NCBI GenBank assembly: GCA_023376005.1
Contig: CM042148.1
Location: 70,976,176 to 71,040,175, forward strand
Length of the DNA stretch: 64,000 nucleotides
Direction of reading: 5' to 3'
Origin: Doryteuthis pealeii
Taxonomy: Eukaryota; Mollusca; Cephalopoda; Myopsida; Loliginidae
The notes below the pieces were generated by a model that was not told the origin of the DNA, did no database searches, and saw only the letters and a list, made by a program, of their open reading frames with translations. Shown piece by piece: positions 50,537 through 59,854 of the stretch (positions are counted from its first letter, which is position 1; every line of letters starts with the position of its first letter). A program made the translations under genes and the position numbers.

Positions 50537-50595
<59 letters not shown>

Positions 50596-50600
50596 ATGAG
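49945..50600. repeat. Higher-order tandem repeat, 173-174 bp period
   Basis: A block of about 82 bp (GAAGAGTGAAA-, GGCAAGAATGGTGGAGAAGG-, AACGAAAGAGTGAAAATGTC-type) starts near 49995, 50117, 50290 and 50464. Blocks are separated by (GA)n, (GACA)n or (GATA)n. The 50117-50290 and 50290-50464 steps are 173 and 174 bp. Confidence 0.88.
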
Positions 50601-50639
50601 GAGTGGAAGGGTGGGGATGTAAATAGCGAGGCTTGTAAA

Positions 50640-50900
50640 AGAATTTGCCTGGCTGCCCAATCACGTATTTCGCCCTTTATCGAACTGACATGACCACAGT
50701 CGAATAAGCGGCAGCCGCAGTCTTGTCAGAGGCGGTAACGACAGCGCGGGAAACACTGCTGTGGCCGGCATCCGTTTCTCCCGCCCTTTTCCGCTCTTCT
50801 TCCCGCCACCGCCATACCAATACGCATGCGTGAACATAACAGTAATTGCAAATATGGGCGCATGCGTAGGCTCGCAAACCCACTCTTATTGATGAAGACA
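50640..50900. promoter_or_regulatory. CpG-rich promoter-like patch
   Basis: Single-copy, GC-rich sequence with GCGCGGGAAAC (E2F-like), TTGCAAAT (octamer-like), and ACGCATGCGTG and GCGCATGCGTAG (NRF1-like) within about 130 bp. No coding exon is recognised nearby, so a gene outside the window or a lost one is possible. Confidence 0.38.
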
Positions 50901-50918
50901 TTCTTAAAACAAAAACTG

Positions 50919-50920
50919 AA

Positions 50921-50966
<46 letters not shown>
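50919..50966. repeat. (ATT)n microsatellite
   Basis: About 16 ATT units, the distal part of the tail of the LINE-N copy at 51476, cut off by Hel-3. Confidence 0.95.
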
Positions 50967-50967
<1 letters not shown>

Positions 50968-51439
50968 CTTCTATATATTAATACGCTGGTTCCTTTATCT
51001 TCCGACCGTTATCATCTTGCAAAACCCTCTGGTTAAAAATGAGACCGTCCAAATCTTCCATGATGAAATGCAAACATGTAAATCGTTATTATCTGGTGTC
51101 ACTTATCCGCCACATTCTTATTGTGAGTATTGTTACCGCAGCTAAACAATGGACGATTTCGTTTTTATTATAAAGAAATAAAGCGAAAAAAAGGATATGC
51201 TACACACAAAAATATAAGAAAGAAAAAAAGAGATTAGGGGAAAGATAGAGAGAGGGAATGAGCGCGATAACGCTCATCTGTTTCAGTCGAACATGATGAA
51301 AAGATGAGAAGGAAAGAAAGACAAAAAGAGTTAAATCAAGATTATTTATATATTGAACAATTTGCAATAACTCTAAAGTAAAGATCAAAAGTTGAAATAA
51401 TTGAATAATTCTTCCGTGGTATATCCACAGGTCCTGCTA

Positions 51440-51440
<1 letters not shown>
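50967..51440 (+). mobile_element. Hel-3 Helitron, non-autonomous, complete, 474 bp
   Basis: Starts TCTTCTATATATTAATACGC after A. It ends with the stem GTGGTATATCCAC, then AGGTCCTGCTAG, before T. A|TC...CTAG|T with no target duplication is diagnostic of Helitrons. A diverged copy lies on the minus strand at 55137-55826. Non-coding. Confidence 0.85.
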
Positions 51441-51475
<35 letters not shown>

Positions 51476-51840
51476 TTCACTCCGTTTGAGTTTTTAACAT
51501 CAGCTAAGGCTGATGGTATTTCACTGGAGTCTGAGTGACAACAAGTCTCCTCAGGTCTCCAGGACTCTTCTGAGTATTCTAGCCGATTGCAGCAGTGCAG
51601 TAGTCTGGATGGTCTCTATTCTTCCTCTGATTTCTAGATCCTCCAGTCTTTTTTTCCAAGTTTATTGGTACCGTTCCAAGTGCACCAAATACAATTGGTA
51701 TCATTTTCATTCTTATATTCCACAGCTTTTTCAATTCTCTGGCAAGGTCCAGGTATTTATCCATCTTTCATTTTCCTTCAGCTTCACTCTGTGATCTGCT
51801 GGGACCACAAAGTCCACCAGTTGACACGTTATTATTATTA

Positions 51841-51884
<44 letters not shown>
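51441..51884 (-). mobile_element. LINE-N 3' fragment between (ATT)n tracts
   Basis: The minus strand at 51828-51476 reads a GTGGACTTTGTGGTCCCAGC (VDFVVPA-type) piece, then MDKYLDLARELKKLWNIRMK, IPIVFGALGTVPINLEKK and the 3' UTR, with a stop-free stretch of about 60 codons. The tail (ATT)n is at 51475-51441 and another (ATT)n lies at 51829-51884. Confidence 0.82.
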
Positions 51885-51888
<4 letters not shown>

Positions 51889-52040
51889 ACAAAACAACTT
51901 ACAAAGATATTTAGCTTCTAATGTAAGCTGCATTATCACTGGTAAGTTTTATTAAAGAAATGAGAGAACATTTTCATTCACATTCTTTGATTTCAATGGC
52001 ATATAAACCTTCGCGGGTTATTTAGCCATCATTATACAAG

Positions 52041-52203
52041 AAGAGTAGCCGTACTATTTAACCCATAGGTGGGGGATAAGGGGGTTATACCTTTTACTAG
52101 GGCATTAGTCTGAAAGTAAACGTAAAATCACGACTGAAGTTCGAATTCATTTACTACGATGTCGCTGTCCAGCACGTTAGTCAGTGCATCACAGTAACTC
52201 CAC
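52041..52203 (-). mobile_element. SINE-D, tRNA-headed
   Basis: On the minus strand GTGATGCACTGACTAACGTG (A box), AATTCGAACTTCAG (B box), then TTTCAGACTAATGCCCTAGT and ACCCCCTTATCCCCC. Confidence 0.68.
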
Positions 52204-52227
52204 TCTCATTCACTCTAATGATTATAT

Positions 52228-52335
52228 ATATAGGGTGGCCAAGAAGTCACTAATTAGCGCTATGGGAAATGCAAAGTGCATCGTCCAAAATTTGAACACG
52301 TCTCAACGTGTCTATTTCCTATCTTACACCCATGA
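52228..52335 (-). mobile_element. SINE-B head and middle fragment
   Basis: TTAGCGCTATGGGAAATGCA and CATCGTCCAAAATTTGAACA match the reverse of SINE-B. Confidence 0.6.
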
Positions 52336-52438
52336 CCTTATGGCAAACTATGTATATTGTTTAATGGATTTCCTATCTTATGTAATTCTATAATCAAAAA
52401 TATATGATATCTGTTCCCTCAGTGATTTCCTGGCCGCC

Positions 52439-52439
<1 letters not shown>

Positions 52440-52524
<85 letters not shown>
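52440..52524. repeat. (TA)n microsatellite, about 42 units
   Basis: The longest pure TA run of the window. Confidence 0.95.
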
Positions 52525-52526
<2 letters not shown>

Positions 52527-52544
52527 TATACGTATAAGTAAAGT

Positions 52545-52784
52545 GTACGCAGTCGGTAGAGCGTTCGGCTAGAAACCACAAGGTTCCTAGTTCGATACCG
52601 ACCCTCGCCAACTCAAGTATGAGTAGCACAGGGATCTGTGCGTTAAAGTAAGGGGCTGATGGTAGGTGTGGCGCTCCACCTAAGATGCTAAAACAATCTC
52701 CTTGGTCTAGCGCTATTGAAAAGGGGATAGACTCCCTTGATGACTGGCTGATACCGACTTTAGGCCGCCCCGTCGACTTTACTT
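52545..52784 (+). mobile_element. SINE-A, lacking the first bases of the head
   Basis: CGCAGTCGGTAGAGCGTTCG, AGTTCGATACC, GATCTGTGCGTTAAAGTAAG and CGCCCCGTCGACTTTACTTT. Confidence 0.85.
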
Positions 52785-52799
52785 TTATATATATATATA

Positions 52800-53070
52800 T
52801 GCCAAACCCTCCTCACGAGCAGGATGTAACACAAGGTCAATTTCTTAAGCGGAGTTTGGCAGGTTTGGATTTAAAGTTTTTCTTCTAGACTGGTTGCCAA
52901 ACCAAAGTTAAAGTGGTCAGTCTACCCTACTATTTACCCACAGAGGAAGAGTGGTCGGATGCATGCCTTTCCCAAGAGTATTAGCGCTAAACAGCCTCAT
53001 CTAGGATTTGAACGCAGTTGACGAGTCCATTTCCTACGACTCTAACCATTGCATCATGCGCCTCAATGCC
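52800..53070 (-). mobile_element. SINE-B, near full length
   Basis: Tail CCAAACCCTCCTCACGAGCA; on the minus strand GAGGCGCATGATGCAATGGT is the A-box region and GCGTTCAAATCCTAGATG the B box. Confidence 0.82.
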
Positions 53071-53109
53071 TGTTTTTTTTTAACTAGTATATATGATTTG
53101 TAGGTAAAA

Positions 53110-53365
53110 AATTTTGTTTTTATAAACTGTTAGACATAATTTTCATCGACTTCATGAGCATCAATAAATTGTGGTGGTTGAGCATCAGCCACCACCTTCG
53201 AACACGTATATAATAAAAAGTGTTGGGTAATTGCCATGAGAGCAATTTGGCGAAAAGGGTCGGGACAATCATATGAGTGCAAGGGCTTGACATGAGCAGC
53301 CGTGTGATGGGAATGGGCCTCTCCAACAAACCCGTTTAGCCAAAGTAAGGGTCAAGATAGAGTAT
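53110..53365 (-). mobile_element. R-long 5' part, decayed
   Basis: GGGACAATCATATGAGTGCA, GACATGAGCAGCCGTGTGAT and AGCCAAAGTAAGGGTCAAGA match the reverse of the 5' half of R-long. Confidence 0.6.
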
Positions 53366-53424
53366 TATTTAAAAACAGTATTTATTGTAATGCTATCTTT
53401 CATCTATTTTGTTAGCTAAGTTAT

Positions 53425-53665
53425 AGCCGTACCAGTGTACTGTATGGCTACAACGCTTGGCGAAAAGGCTAAACGGGAACTATATAAGGATTCTGTTATA
53501 TCCGTAGCTGTGTGCTGTATGGCTACAACGCTTGGCGAAAAGGCTAAATTGAAACTATATAAGGATTCTGTTATAACCGTTGCAGTGTACTGTATGGCTA
53601 CAACACTTGGTGGAATGGCTAAATGGGAACTATACAAGGATGCTGCGGGGTGTAAATGTTATAAA
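53425..53665. repeat. 75-bp tandem repeat, three units
   Basis: TGTATGGCTACAAC recurs at 53441, 53516 and 53591. The unit length of 75 bp is a multiple of three. The plus strand stays open for 77 codons (unit motif YCMATTLGEKAK...LYKDSV) and the minus strand for 73. It is not similar to a protein I know, and chance from one open unit is likely. Confidence 0.85.
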
Positions 53666-53669
53666 TAAC

Positions 53670-53900
53670 TCCCCACAAAGTAGCAGCTATAAGGCCACTC
53701 CCCTCTTATCCCACAAACCATCCAAGTGAAACGAATAGGATAATATAGAAATAAGGACGAACACATTAGTAACGTTCTCCTGTGGACATCTATAGATGCA
53801 TACATCGATATTGGCCGATGACCAAAAACTTGATCAGTTCTGTGCGGACACTGGATGCCGTGCAGACGGGTTGCCAAGAGCGATTCCCAATAGGGATGTT
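53670..53900 (+). pseudogene. LINE-M ORF2 C-terminal fragment
   Basis: Reads a decayed HPTRKQL-HLPPISQT-type region, then FSCGHL-type and DQFCADTGCRADGLPRA in the order found at 40639-41000. Several frame breaks. Confidence 0.65.
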
Positions 53901-53989
53901 TGGTGAGAGAGTTATGGGATATCTGTTGTTAGATGTGTTGTTATTAATTAAACACGTCTTTACGATATTATTTATCAGAGGTTATTATC

Positions 53990-54375
53990 GGCTAAACTTG
54001 CAAATTGGTCGGAAAATTAAAACGGAAAGTTTTTAATTACGTATTGCTTAAAAAACAAAATAACAAAAAAACAAAACAAATGACTATACATTTAATGTTG
54101 AAAAAATATTTTTTAAACCAAGTTTAATTGAAATTATACATTGCAATACTAACACAAACAACTGAGACTAATGTGTCTACCGTTGGGTTCAATAATTAAT
54201 TAAATGTATAGTAATTTTTTTAAGCAATACGTAATTAAAAACAACCTTAATCCCCAAACCCCTAAACCGTAACCCAATTCGCAAAAATTTAATTCATAGA
54301 CTTTAGTTAAACTGCCATGGGGGACCACCAAAAAACTTTCCGTTTTAATTTTCCGACCAATTTGCAAGTTTAGCC
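53990..54375. mobile_element. MITE-C, complete, 386 bp
   Basis: Terminal inverted repeats of about 45 bp are almost perfect: GGCTAAACTTGCAAATTGGT ... ACCAATTTGCAAGTTTAGCC. The 8-bp duplication TTATTATC is at 53982-53989 and 54376-54383. Inside are further inverted pairs (AATTACGTATTGCTTAA / TTAAGCAATACGTAATT) and a CCCCTAAACCGTAACCC patch. Non-coding. Confidence 0.9.
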
Positions 54376-54383
54376 TTATTATC

Positions 54384-54830
54384 TATACAAAAAGATTACA
54401 CTTATTTTTACTTTTTTTCTAATGGATTTCAATATAAAATTTTTACATAGGATTGAATATAATACGTTTGAGAATAAAACAATAATATTAGAAATCAATA
54501 AAACCAAGTAATTATTTATTAAACATGATTTTATCAAAAAAATATTTACACCATAAAATATGTAAACATTTATTTCTTAATGATATATAACACATATCGT
54601 AGTGTTTTACACATTAGCAATATGAGCTATTTTGAGGCAAATCTAGCTCGCTAAAGCTTAATAGAGACATTGTTAATAAATTAGATGCTAATGCTAATAA
54701 AGATTAAATAATAATTCTTTAATAACCATTGAGAATATAACGTAAATAACTCAGGGAATTGTGACGATGGTGTTGATGCAGTTTCGGTTACAGACATAGA
54801 CATAAAATCTCCATTATAATTTAGTTGATG
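54384..54830 (-). mobile_element. Hel-1-like element, decayed
   Basis: TTCTAATGGATTTCAATATA, GAAATCAATAAAACCAAG, GTTTCGGTTACAGACA and AAAATCTCCATTATAA correspond to 41540-42475 in the same orientation. The 3' end with the GC stem is missing. Confidence 0.6.
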
Positions 54831-55136
54831 GTAGAAAAATATTTAGTATATGTTTTCAATTATTTATAATGTCCAGTGCTTATGAAAATCAATCTAAAAT
54901 TGGAATAAACATCAGTAAATAATCTATTTATCATTAGTATGATCTTAGTATTGAAGAGAAATGATCTTAATAACAAAAACAGAAATAACTTTTTAAACTA
55001 ACCAACAAATGAATTCATCTCCTTAATTTTGTATTCATATAAGTTTCGTATAACTTGTCTTAAAATGTTTATTCAAGTATTCCTATCTAATATTAATAAT
55101 TTTATGGTTTTAAGTATTTATATCTACTAGCAGGAT
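54831..55136. other. Unassigned AT-rich sequence
   Basis: No feature recognised. Confidence 0.4.
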
Positions 55137-55826
55137 CTGTGGATATACCACAGTATGATAATTTAATTATTACAAGGTTTGATATATTGACTCAAGAAAA
55201 AAGTATAATAACCTTGATTTAACACTTTCTCTCTCTCACTTTTGTTCTTTCTTTTCTTCTTTTCTTCATTGATTGCGAAAGATTAGCGTTCTCACTCCAT
55301 CTCTCTATCTTTCTCCTCTCTTTCTTTATTATATTTTTTTCGGACCATATAACTTTTAGGCAACCCTTTTTTTATCTCGATTCAGAAGGACATGGTTTTC
55401 ATTTATACCGTCAATATCCGGTTGTTTGTTAACAGACGATATTTAATTTTTTAAAATTATAAAAGTAACCCCTAACCCTAACCCCTAACCCTAACCCTAA
55501 CCCCTAACAAACAACCGGCTATTGACGGAGTAAATGAAAAACATTTCCTGAATCGAGATTAAAAAGAGGTGCCTAAAGGTCATATGGTCCTTTTTTCTGT
55601 GTAGTATGCCTTTCTTTCTTTATAATAAAAACGGAATGGTCCATTATTTACCTGAGGTAACGAAACTCATAAGAAAGAAGAATTCGACGTATAAGCGACA
55701 TGGGATAATTAGTATTAAATTTTTGCATGTTGGACTATTTGGACGGTTTCATTTTTAACCTGAGTATGTTGCAAGATGATAATGAACGGAGGATTAAGAA
55801 TACCAGTATTATTAATATTATATCTA
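55137..55826 (-). mobile_element. Hel-3 copy, hosting MITE-A copy 5
   Basis: The minus-strand 3' end is CTAG at 55140-55137 after a GTGGTATATCCAC-type stem (TGTGGATATACCACA on the plus strand). AACCTTGATTTAACA, GAAAGATTAGCGTTCTCAC and GGACGGTTTCATTTTTAACC match 50967-51440 in reverse. The 5' boundary near 55826 is approximate. Confidence 0.72.
55342..55590. mobile_element. MITE-A copy 5, 249 bp
   Basis: GGACCATATAACTTTTAGGC ... CTAAAGGTCATATGGTCC with a CCCTAACCCCTAACCC loop at about 55468-55508. TTTTTTC flanks both sides, at least 7 bp of target duplication. Confidence 0.86.
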
Positions 55827-55984
55827 TTTCATAATTTCTAAGACCGTTTTAAGTCATAACTTAGGAATTTAAAGGCGCAGGTAACTTTGCACATGCAAAT
55901 TAAGGTTTCAAACTCTAAAAGTCACAAAACCGGTTAGAAGCGACCCTTTAGCCCTGGTCAGCAGCTCCTCTAGGACAAGGAAAA

Positions 55985-56690
55985 GTTGTATAAAACCACC
56001 GTTGCCTTATTCCAAGGAAAGGCTAAGGAAGTAAACCCCGAAAACAAATCCGGAGCTGGAGTCCCTAAGGTGGGTGGTGCTGAATCTCAGTACTTCCTAG
56101 CAATTCCTGCGGCACCGTCGTTACCAAACCGCATTGGTTCCTACCTTTCCTTTGGACCACAACGGCTGTGTGGAGAGGGAGGATCTGCGGCTAGGGCGAC
56201 AGCTCATCCTCCATAACAACCTGCCCAGGCTGCGTAGTTTTCCACTACAAAATGGAGAGGACCGCCTCGCTGATAAGAAAGCAACCGGAGTGACGGCATA
56301 CCAGCAAATATCTTGAAGGCATGGGGCAGCACTGCTCCAACCACTACACTAGCGACTCTGCAGTTGCTGGGAACATGGACACATCCCTCAAGACAACCGG
56401 GACGCTACCATCGTCCCCTTATACAGGGATACAGGAACAAAGGATATCGGAGCGTTGTTTGAGAAGTCTTGAGCGTGTTGCACTGGCGCGTCTGCAGACT
56501 TTGCATATTGCACTATCCAGGAACACAGTGTGCTTCCGAACGACCGTGGACAGGATCTCACTATGCCAGCTGCAGATGGGGTGCCGGGAGAGCAGATGTC
56601 ACTCTGCACCGCATTAATGGACCTAACGAAGCATCCAGCCTGGCCACCCGAAGTGTTCGGAGTCAGTGCACCAAAAGATTCCAGAGATTG
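55985..56690 (+). pseudogene. LINE reverse transcriptase fragment, decayed
   Basis: Plus-strand pieces in different frames read KATGVTAYQQIS, a KHGAALLQPLH-like piece, GHIPQDNRDATIVPLYRDTG, RVALARLQTLHIALSRNTV and ISLCQLQMGCRE. These correspond in order to GKAPGxDxIPAEI, GxIPQDxRDAxIVxLYK, the LARLQ region and SLRQLQEKCRE of invertebrate LINE reverse transcriptases. That is the fingers/palm part N-terminal to the region seen in the LINE-M copies, so it is probably the same or a sister family. Frameshifts and stops make it inactive. It ends near a (TA)n tract. Confidence 0.72.
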
Positions 56691-56730
56691 CCATTAAAAA
56701 AAAATTGTTCTGCTCAACCACTCACGCAAT

Positions 56731-56735
<5 letters not shown>

Positions 56736-56777
<42 letters not shown>
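56736..56777. repeat. (TA)n microsatellite
   Basis: TA repeats. The sequence after it (ACGCTATCGTCTTTAGTAGA, CGGAAGAATGCCAAC) recurs at 63939-63976. Confidence 0.85.
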
Positions 56778-56781
<4 letters not shown>

Positions 56782-56839
56782 CCAAAAAGTGGACACTACG
56801 CTATCGTCTTTAGTAGACGGAAGAATGCCAACCATTTCA

Positions 56840-57029
56840 TAATAGTCATTGCATTCAAAGTAATATGGTTTCAAGTAATTATTGATAATCCTTAGTAAAC
56901 AGTCATAGTTTCAAGTATCTATTCTTAATACAAATAACTTAGTTATATGAGCTCAATTAACAGATTGATTTAACGGTCACCCCGTCTGGGGTTTCTTAAG
57001 TATTTTTACACTTGTCATAAGTATATGTG
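56840..57029. other. Unassigned AT-rich sequence
   Basis: Short repeats of TTTCAAGTAATTATTNATAA type recur up to 57430 and after the MITE-A copy. Confidence 0.45.
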
Positions 57030-57315
57030 TTTACCAACCACCCCTAACGAGCAGGTTGTGACACAAGATCATATTTAAGCAGATTCTAACAGATTGAATA
57101 CAGAGTTTTCCTTCTCCAAGATCGATTGCCATACAAAGATTAAAGCACCCAGACTGTCGTACTATTATCCGTAGCAGGAGGAAGAAGAGTTTGATGCATA
57201 ACTTTCACATGGGTATTAGCCCTATGTGAAATGCAAACAGCGTCGTCCTGGATCTGAACTCTGATCACCGTGTCCATTTCATACGATGGTAACCATTACA
57301 CTACGAACACCTCCC
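57030..57315 (-). mobile_element. SINE-B, near full length
   Basis: Tail ACCACCCCTAACGAGCAGGT, body TTCCTTCTCCAAGATCGATT, B-box region GATCTGAACTC (reverse) and head CATTACACTACGAACACCTC. Confidence 0.8.
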
Positions 57316-57438
57316 ACAAACAGTTATGTAATAAACTATTCCTAATTGATACTAATTTTTTCAAGTCATTATTTCTAATTGATAATAATAATTTTTTGCA
57401 CGCAGTTACGTAGTTTCAAGTAACTAATAATAACTCTT

Positions 57439-57697
57439 GGACCATATTATCTTTTAGGCACCCCTTTTTTATCTCGATTAAGAAAGGACATGTTTTTGAT
57501 TTACACCGTCAATATCCGGTTGTTTGTTAGGGATTAGGGTTAGGGGTTAGCGTTAGGGTTAGGGGTTAGGGGAGAGTTTTATAATTTAAAAAAATCTAAA
57601 AATCGTCTGTTAAAACAACCGGATATTGACGGTGTAAATGAAAAATATGTCTTTCTTAATCGAGATCAAAAGGGGGTGCCTAAAGATCATATCGTCC
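57439..57697. mobile_element. MITE-A copy 6, 259 bp
   Basis: GGACCATATTATCTTTTAGG ... CCTAAAGATCATATCGTCC, with a loop of five to six TTAGGG/TTAGGGG-type units (57528-57575). The flanks AATAACTCTT and AATAATTCTT are a 10-bp near-identical duplication. Confidence 0.86.
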
Positions 57698-57817
57698 AAT
57701 AATTCTTAGTAAATAAGAATGGCTTCAAGTAACTCTTGTTAATACAAATAATTCATAGTTATATGGTATCAAGTATTCCTATTGAATAACAATAATTTGC
57801 AATCAGATCCATTTCAC

Positions 57818-57925
57818 TTATAGATAGGACCCTAAAAGGTCGCTTCGTCAGAGGGGACCTTGGAATAATGGCAATAAAAGGGTACTACATACCGCTCAGA
57901 TTTTAATAACTGGAGCCTCACCATC

Positions 57926-57926
<1 letters not shown>
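57818..57926 (-). mobile_element. R-long fragment
   Basis: TAGATAGGACCCTAAAAGGT and GGGTACTACATACCGCTCAG match the reverse of the middle of R-long. Confidence 0.6.

Positions 57927-57974
<48 letters not shown>
57927..57974. repeat. (TA)n microsatellite
   Basis: TA repeats with one CA. Confidence 0.9.
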
Positions 57975-57978
<4 letters not shown>

Positions 57979-58087
57979 GATAAACAGACTTTTTGGGGGT
58001 CACCTGTATATCGTTTCCCCGGAACTTGATCTCTGTTACCTAAAAATACATAAACAAACCTATGCATTTAATAGTTTAAAAACAACA

Positions 58088-58135
58088 GACCGATTAGGTC
58101 TCATCAGCAAGGTTATGAGACCTAATAGGTCGGAA
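58088..58135. repeat. Inverted repeat with hammerhead-like words
   Basis: GACCGATTAGGTCTCAT pairs with ATGAGACCTAATAGGTCGG across a loop of about 10 bp. The minus strand contains CTGATGAGACCTAATCGGTC, a correct hammerhead start and stem II, but the GAAA box is missing. Confidence 0.6.
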
Positions 58136-58402
58136 TGTACATTCAGGGATTGACATTTTCTCGATTTGTCTAGCCATACATCTGAATATATAAATTCATT
58201 AATTATTAACTAATTAATTTAAAATTAGGTATGACTTCAATTAAGCATATATCCTCCAAAAATTGTCGGCTAAAGGCCATATCAAATAAACACATTGTTT
58301 ATTTACTTACTCTCATATACACATAATATATATATATATTATATAATAAAGGGTGACCCAAAAAACAGGCCTGACTTCCAAAAAGTTTTTTTTGGGATCA
58401 CC

Positions 58403-58407
<5 letters not shown>

Positions 58408-58440
<33 letters not shown>
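58408..58440. repeat. (TA)n microsatellite
   Basis: TA repeats left of MITE-D. Confidence 0.9.
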
Positions 58441-58444
<4 letters not shown>

Positions 58445-58445
58445 T

Positions 58446-58689
58446 AACTGTACGGACAATTCCTGTCGGACAATTTCTCATTGATCTGTTCCAATTTTCT
58501 TTCTGGAGTTAACTTATAACACCCCAAATTTTTACAAATCCTCAAAAAAACATGGTATGATTTTTTCGTTTTTAACGAGAAAAGTTGTAGCAAAATTAGA
58601 AGTGGGTTATTACCTACTTCTAATTCCTTGGACACCAGAAAGAAAAAAAATAACGAAAAAATTGTCCGACAGGAATTGTCACAGTTCAA
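58446..58689. mobile_element. MITE-D, about 245 bp
   Basis: Imperfect inverted termini of about 55-60 bp: AACTGTACGGACAATTCCTG, GTCGGACAATTTCTC and TTTTCTTTCTGGAG at the left, with TCCGACAGGAATTGTCACAGTT at the right in reverse. An inner hairpin ATTAGAAGT...ACTTCTAAT sits at about 58597-58624. The target duplication is unclear. Confidence 0.72.
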
Positions 58690-58733
58690 CAAAACTTGTA
58701 TAAAAGAAAAAAATAAAATACACTTATTTTAAT

Positions 58734-58787
58734 ATATATATATATAATATATATATATATATATTATATATATATATATATATATAT
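58734..58787. repeat. (TA)n microsatellite
   Basis: TA repeats with two phase breaks. Confidence 0.9.
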
Positions 58788-58796
58788 CAGTGGGGA

Positions 58797-58910
58797 TCAA
58801 AGTTTAAGTACCGGAAATGTATGCCCCAAAAGTGTATGTGTGGGGGGTCTTAAGGAAAAATTGTGATATTGTAAAAAGTACTTGGTACCTATAATAGAGG
58901 GGCTCATTCC
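58797..58910 (+). repeat. Repeat K
   Basis: GGATCAAAGTTTAAGTACCG, TCTTAAGGAAAAATTGTGAT and AAAAGTACTTGGTACCTATA. Confidence 0.7.
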
Positions 58911-59219
58911 TAAATTTTGGTAATCAAACGAGTACTATATACTACTAGTATTTTTCTAATTCATACATTAAATTTTTTTAGACAATAACAAAATAAATGA
59001 TATTATTCTAAATTAAGTATTATTCTGATAACACCATTACAATCAATTAGATTTCCATATGCCACAATTGAATCTATTTTTATCAAATTAAAAAATGTCT
59101 TGATTAGTTAATTAATTATGTTAAAAATAATTAAAAAAATGACATGATATGCATTAGAAAAATAAAAGTTATTTATCATAAATCATTTCAATATATTATC
59201 TAGATATACAAATACATTA
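58911..59219. other. Unassigned AT-rich sequence
   Basis: Parts resemble 42540-42660 (GATTTCCATATGCCACAATT, reverse of CAACTGTGGCATATGGAAAT), so it is probably an old mobile element. Confidence 0.4.
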
Positions 59220-59685
59220 TTTATATATATATGTATAAGTTTTAATGTAATAAAATATTGTATTAAATTAGAAAGGCTAATGAAACTAAATACAGATTCA
59301 ACTGAAACTTACTCTTCCATGTCTTTCATTGTTATTTATTCTAATTTAAGTATTTAATTATAAGCAGTTATTTTATCTTGTTAATGGATTTCATTTAAGA
59401 TTCATTGAAGAGATTTATATTCATTAAGAACAGTTAGAAATCAATAATACTAAGCACATATTAAATTCGATTTTTTAATATTAATATGCAAATTAGCCTT
59501 CCCGTTCACACTGTAAACCGCTATTTTCTGTATATACATGTTGTCAGTATGTAGACATAGTTAACAGTATTAATAATGTAAGACAATTTTATTAATAATT
59601 GAGGTTTAGATAAAAATAAAATCATGGAGAATGTGATGTCAATACCTAAGAGAATTGTGACTTGCGATTATGTCTACATCTTCAT
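59220..59685 (-). mobile_element. Hel-1 copy without the GC-repeat insertion
   Basis: AAGTTTTAATGTAATAAAAT, TATGCAAATTAGCCTTCCCG, TTTTATTAATAATTGAGGTT and ATAAAATCATGGAGAATGTG match Hel-1 at 41340-42470. ATGTAGACATAGTTAACA (59549-59566) is the single, uninterrupted target site. Confidence 0.75.
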
Positions 59686-59697
59686 AATAAATGTTAT

Positions 59698-59798
59698 GCT
59701 TAAGTAATAGGTACCAGCAACTTTTTAGAATATCACAATGTTTTCTTAAGCAATTACCTCATTTCGGCTTACATGTTCGCTACCTAACCTTTGATCTC

Positions 59799-59803
<5 letters not shown>
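59698..59803 (-). repeat. Repeat K
   Basis: TAATAGGTACCAGCAACTTT, ATCACAATGTTTTCTTAAGC and CGCTACCTAACCTTTGATCT. Confidence 0.65.

Positions 59804-59847
<44 letters not shown>
59802..59847. repeat. (TA)n microsatellite
   Basis: TA repeats next to the 3' end of the minus-strand SINE-C copy. Confidence 0.9.

Positions 59848-59850
<3 letters not shown>

Positions 59851-59854
<4 letters not shown>

Noticed and set aside
49113..50664. Minus-strand frames of 212-271 codons
   Set aside because: They cover GAAA and GA satellites. Repeated frames follow the repeat period, not a protein family.
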